From NCBI GenBank assembly GCA_030581615.1, contig JAKTTT010000007.1:62001-126000 (forward strand): a stretch of 64,000 nucleotides of DNA, in the 5' to 3' direction. Positions within the stretch are counted from its first letter, which is position 1. Every line of letters starts with the position of its first letter. Under the pieces are notes generated by a model, which saw only the letters and a program-made list of their open reading frames with translations, ran no database searches and was not told the DNA's origin. Shown piece after piece: positions 61,684 to 64,000 of the stretch. The translations under genes and the position numbers were made by a program. This DNA is from Alloascoidea africana (Eukaryota > Ascomycota > Alloascoideomycetes > Alloascoideales > Alloascoideaceae).

Positions 61684-63336
61684 TTAGTTTCTTCTCCTTC
61701 CTCCTCTTCCTTCTTTCTCACCTCGGGTGCCTCGTGGACCTCCTTGTCCTCCACGATTGGAAAATTTCTTTCCCTTGAAAGCACCTCTTATTCTAGGTGT
61801 GATGGATACAACCTCATTACCCACAAGTATTGATCCCATCTTCAATGCTTTATGAACGCATGTCTCATCAACAAAATCAACATACACAGATTCGTTGGGC
61901 CCAAGTTGGAAATGTGTAACTTCCCCAATAACACTGTTCAATTGCTTGTAAAGCTGGTCCTGGTTGACTTTTTCTGTGACATCCTTGAGATAAACAGAGT
62001 GATACCTCACATTGGCCCCACCTGGTCCATCTGATCCATGACCATGTCCACCACGTCCATGGCCGTGGGCACCGCCACGATGTCCAGAAGCTCCATCAGC
62101 AGGCGTCGAAGGTTGCGCATTCTCTTGAGAAGACGATGATGAAGATACAACTGAGCCATTGTTAGAGGCGGCCTCGGAAGCAGGAGCAACCACAACGCTA
62201 GGAGCAGGACGAGTAGAAGGAGTGGCGGGAGCAACAGCAGTGGCAGTGGCAGTGGCAGCAGCAGCAGCAGTAGCAGTAGCAGTAGCAGTAGCCGTAGTCT
62301 TGGGTTCGGCTCCTATCGGGCTCTTTCTCTTTGCTGCTACAGCAGCCCACGAGGATGGTGGGGCAGGAACAGCAGGAACCAAGCCGCTGCTTGTCTTTGG
62401 CTTGCTTTCCTCAACAGCTACTTTTGCATTCCGGGCATCTACTTTTTCCTCCTTTGAGGCTGTTTTGGTGGTTGTGGGTGTGGATGCCGCTGGCTTGGAC
62501 TCGGTAACAGGGGCAGCGGGAGTCTCCAACTTGTCGTTTATGTCAGGGGTCAACTCGCTGGACGGGACAGTTGACTGTGAGAGGTCGGCACTGGCAACGC
62601 TTGGCTCTTCCAATTTGGAGCTGGTGGAATTGTCAGCCTCCTGTTCGGCCTGGCTCGCTTGAACAGGCTCCTGTGTTTCGCGGGCCGAGGTCTCAAGGCC
62701 CACTGCTTCGGATGGAGCAAATGTAGGAGCAGCGGTGGGGAGAGCTGGAGGAGCACTGACAGGGGCAGAAACAGCAACGGGGACAGTGGTCTCAACATCA
62801 ACACCGCCGGAAACGGATTCGGGTGCTTTGTCCTGGACAGCAGAATCCAACTCGGCTGCTGGTGTTGCTTCTTCAACACCGGTCTCGTCGTCATACTCAT
62901 CTCCAAAGCCCAAAGTTTCTTCTTTCAAAAAACGAAGAATATCATTCAAGATGAAATATTGACCAGGAGCAGAACTGACAAGAATAAAAGTTTGTACAAA
63001 CTTCCTGGCAGGCTTGTTATTGTTCGACATCTCACCAATGACTCCAACCACAATAGAATCATCCAAAGAGTACTGGAAATCTGCATTTATAATCATGACT
63101 TTGCAGTTCTTGAAGTCGTGCTTGGCAATACGCTCCTTAATTGCAGTTTGTCCATTAACCGAGCTCTCTTCAACATTCTCTTCTCCATGAAGCAAAAAAG
63201 ACTTGTTGTTGTAGAACAAGTGGAGCTTCTCCGGCTGCTCATTCAGGTGATTGTAGTAGGTCTCTATGAAAAACCAAACAATTTCATCAATAGATTTGGG
63301 CTTGTAGGTTTCTGGTTCAGGATTAGAGACAGACAT
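61684..63336 (-). CDS. BRE5: Bre5/G3BP-like protein (NTF2-like domain plus RRM)
   Basis: Cofactor of the deubiquitinase Ubp3 in yeast; related to the stress-granule protein G3BP. 550 residues. The NTF2-like domain lies at about residues 10-135: EIVWFFIETYYNHLNEQPEKLHLFYNN, FLLHGEE, IKERIAKHDFKNCKV, then VGVIGEMSNN and RKFVQTFILV with GQYFILNDILRFL. A long Ala/Pro/Ser/Thr/Glu-rich linker follows, with an (Ala-Thr)n run near 62230-62295. The C-terminal RRM spans about 435-515: VRYHSVYLKDVTEKVNQDQLY, VYVDFVDETCVHKAL. An RGG-like tail (NRGGQGGPRGTRGEKEGRGG) ends the chain. This domain order is diagnostic for the family. The start is the first ATG after an upstream stop. No intron. Confidence 0.92.
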   Translation of the reverse strand: MSVSNPEPETYKPKSIDEIVWFFIETYYNHLNEQPEKLHLFYNNKSFLLHGEENVEESSVNGQTAIKERIAKHDFKNCKVMIINADFQYSLDDSIVVGVIGEMSNNNKPARKFVQTFILVSSAPGQYFILNDILRFLKEETLGFGDEYDDETGVEEATPAAELDSAVQDKAPESVSGGVDVETTVPVAVSAPVSAPPALPTAAPTFAPSEAVGLETSARETQEPVQASQAEQEADNSTSSKLEEPSVASADLSQSTVPSSELTPDINDKLETPAAPVTESKPAASTPTTTKTASKEEKVDARNAKVAVEESKPKTSSGLVPAVPAPPSSWAAVAAKRKSPIGAEPKTTATATATATAAAAATATATAVAPATPSTRPAPSVVVAPASEAASNNGSVVSSSSSSQENAQPSTPADGASGHRGGAHGHGRGGHGHGSDGPGGANVRYHSVYLKDVTEKVNQDQLYKQLNSVIGEVTHFQLGPNESVYVDFVDETCVHKALKMGSILVGNEVVSITPRIRGAFKGKKFSNRGGQGGPRGTRGEKEGRGGRRRN

Positions 63337-64000
63337 ATCGGCAAAAGAAGAGTGGTGTGGGATTAAAAAATTAACAAAAAAATTGACCTTTCACTAAATA
63401 TTAAACAAGAAAGACAATGACAAAAGTAGTTAGTTGATTTTGTTCAGTGTGTCATGGAAAAGGAGACGTGGTGGCCTTCTTTTCCATCTCCCGCTTCGCA
63501 GTGGTTCTTGGCAGGGATTTCCCCCTAACTGGATTCCGAAAGGATGAAAGCAAAGACAAAATAAGACGCCGAATACATCAAGGTTGTCTTTTTGTAGATT
63601 GCATGAAAGACGCCCAAAACAAGATGAAATCATGTATTGGAAAAAGCGATCAGAAGAGGTGGTGGTTACGCCAGTGAAAACTGAGGGTGTGTGACAAACC
63701 CCATCCCGGCCAATACCCAACCACCGCTCTGAACCCAGCAAAACAACTTGAAATGGTAAACCGCAACTGAATACTCACAGATCGAAGCAAAAAAATATGC
63801 CAAACAAATACTTTACAGCGGTACGCGCGAGTAAACGAGACTTGGAGTTGAGTGCTGAGTGCTTTGAAAGGTCAAATTTTAGAAGTTCAGCGAAATGTTT
63901 CGAACCGGCCCCAGATTTACACATAGTTCTTAAGCAAGGGGCAAGAAAGTGCTTAGAGTCGAAAAAAAGAATTGGACCCTTAAGGCGGGAAAAGCATAGG
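63337..64000. other. BRE5 upstream region to window edge
   Basis: 664 bp with the BRE5 promoter at the left. A minus-strand frame of 103 codons (63741-63430) has no coding character and was not called. Nothing else recognised before the window ends. Confidence 0.5.

Noticed and set aside
62159-62662. 167-codon plus-strand frame antisense to BRE5
   Set aside because: Ala/Val repeats are the mirror of the BRE5 linker repeats; no independent evidence.
63430-63741. 103-codon minus-strand frame upstream of BRE5
   Set aside because: No coding character; lies in the BRE5 promoter region.

Overview
The window is nuclear DNA of an ascomycete yeast (Saccharomycotina). It is moderately AT-rich with short intergenic spaces, and it carries single-copy orthologues of classic yeast genes: PRP43, SDH3, LCB1, MSO1, LYS9, NOT1/CDC39, TAF4, RCL1, NOG2, FTR1, TGS1, CLF1, SRB8/MED12, CDC50/LEM3, FET3, UBC1 and BRE5. 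Spliceosomal introns are unusually plentiful for a yeast: I reconstruct 23 in ten genes, by eye, from reading-frame continuity and splice signals. They are short (55-200 nt), with variable donors (GTATGT, GTAAGT, GTGAGT, GTACGT, GTTAGT), a CTAAC-type branch site close to the acceptor, and an AG end. CTG is read as leucine at conserved LYS9 positions, which argues against the CTG-Ser clade. Together these suggest an early-diverging lineage (Yarrowia/Dipodascaceae/Trichomonascaceae/Lipomyces grade); this is inference and the species is not identified.

Layout. 1-8.9 kb, all minus strand: PRP43 (its 3' end is cut by the window edge), SDH3 with two introns, and a 1709-residue disordered protein of unknown function with a tandem internal duplication. 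8.9-10.7 kb is mostly non-coding, with one weak two-exon candidate gene. 10.7-19.3 kb: LCB1, a long low-complexity Myb/SANT protein, an MSO1-like gene and LYS9; the Myb-MSO1 stretch is markedly GC-rich and full of simple repeats. 19.6-28.4 kb: NOT1, whose 5' end lies in upstream exons, then TAF4. 28.7-34.6 kb: RCL1 converging on NOG2, and NOG2 divergent from a methyltransferase-like protein with a degenerate SAM-binding loop. 35.8-41.8 kb: a Zn2Cys6 regulator divergent from the iron permease FTR1, which converges on the seven-exon TGS1. 41.8-47.1 kb is gene-poor; only a small Ser-rich GPI-type cell-surface protein is convincing there. 47.1-54.5 kb: the splicing factor CLF1, then MED12. 54.9-63.3 kb: CDC50, the multicopper ferroxidase FET3, UBC1 with a 7-nt microexon, and BRE5.

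Functional themes. FET3 and FTR1 form the two-subunit high-affinity iron-uptake complex and lie about 17 kb apart. PRP43, CLF1 and TGS1 act in splicing and snRNA maturation; PRP43, RCL1, NOG2 and TGS1 also serve ribosome or snoRNA biogenesis. NOT1, TAF4 and MED12 are large scaffolds of the general transcription and mRNA-decay machinery. No tRNA, rRNA, CRISPR array or intact mobile element was recognised by eye. I see no clearly new multi-gene system. The most distinctive observations are the microexon, the hidden NOT1 5' exons, the large repeat-bearing orphan, the degenerate methyltransferase fold and the gene-poor block at 42-47 kb.
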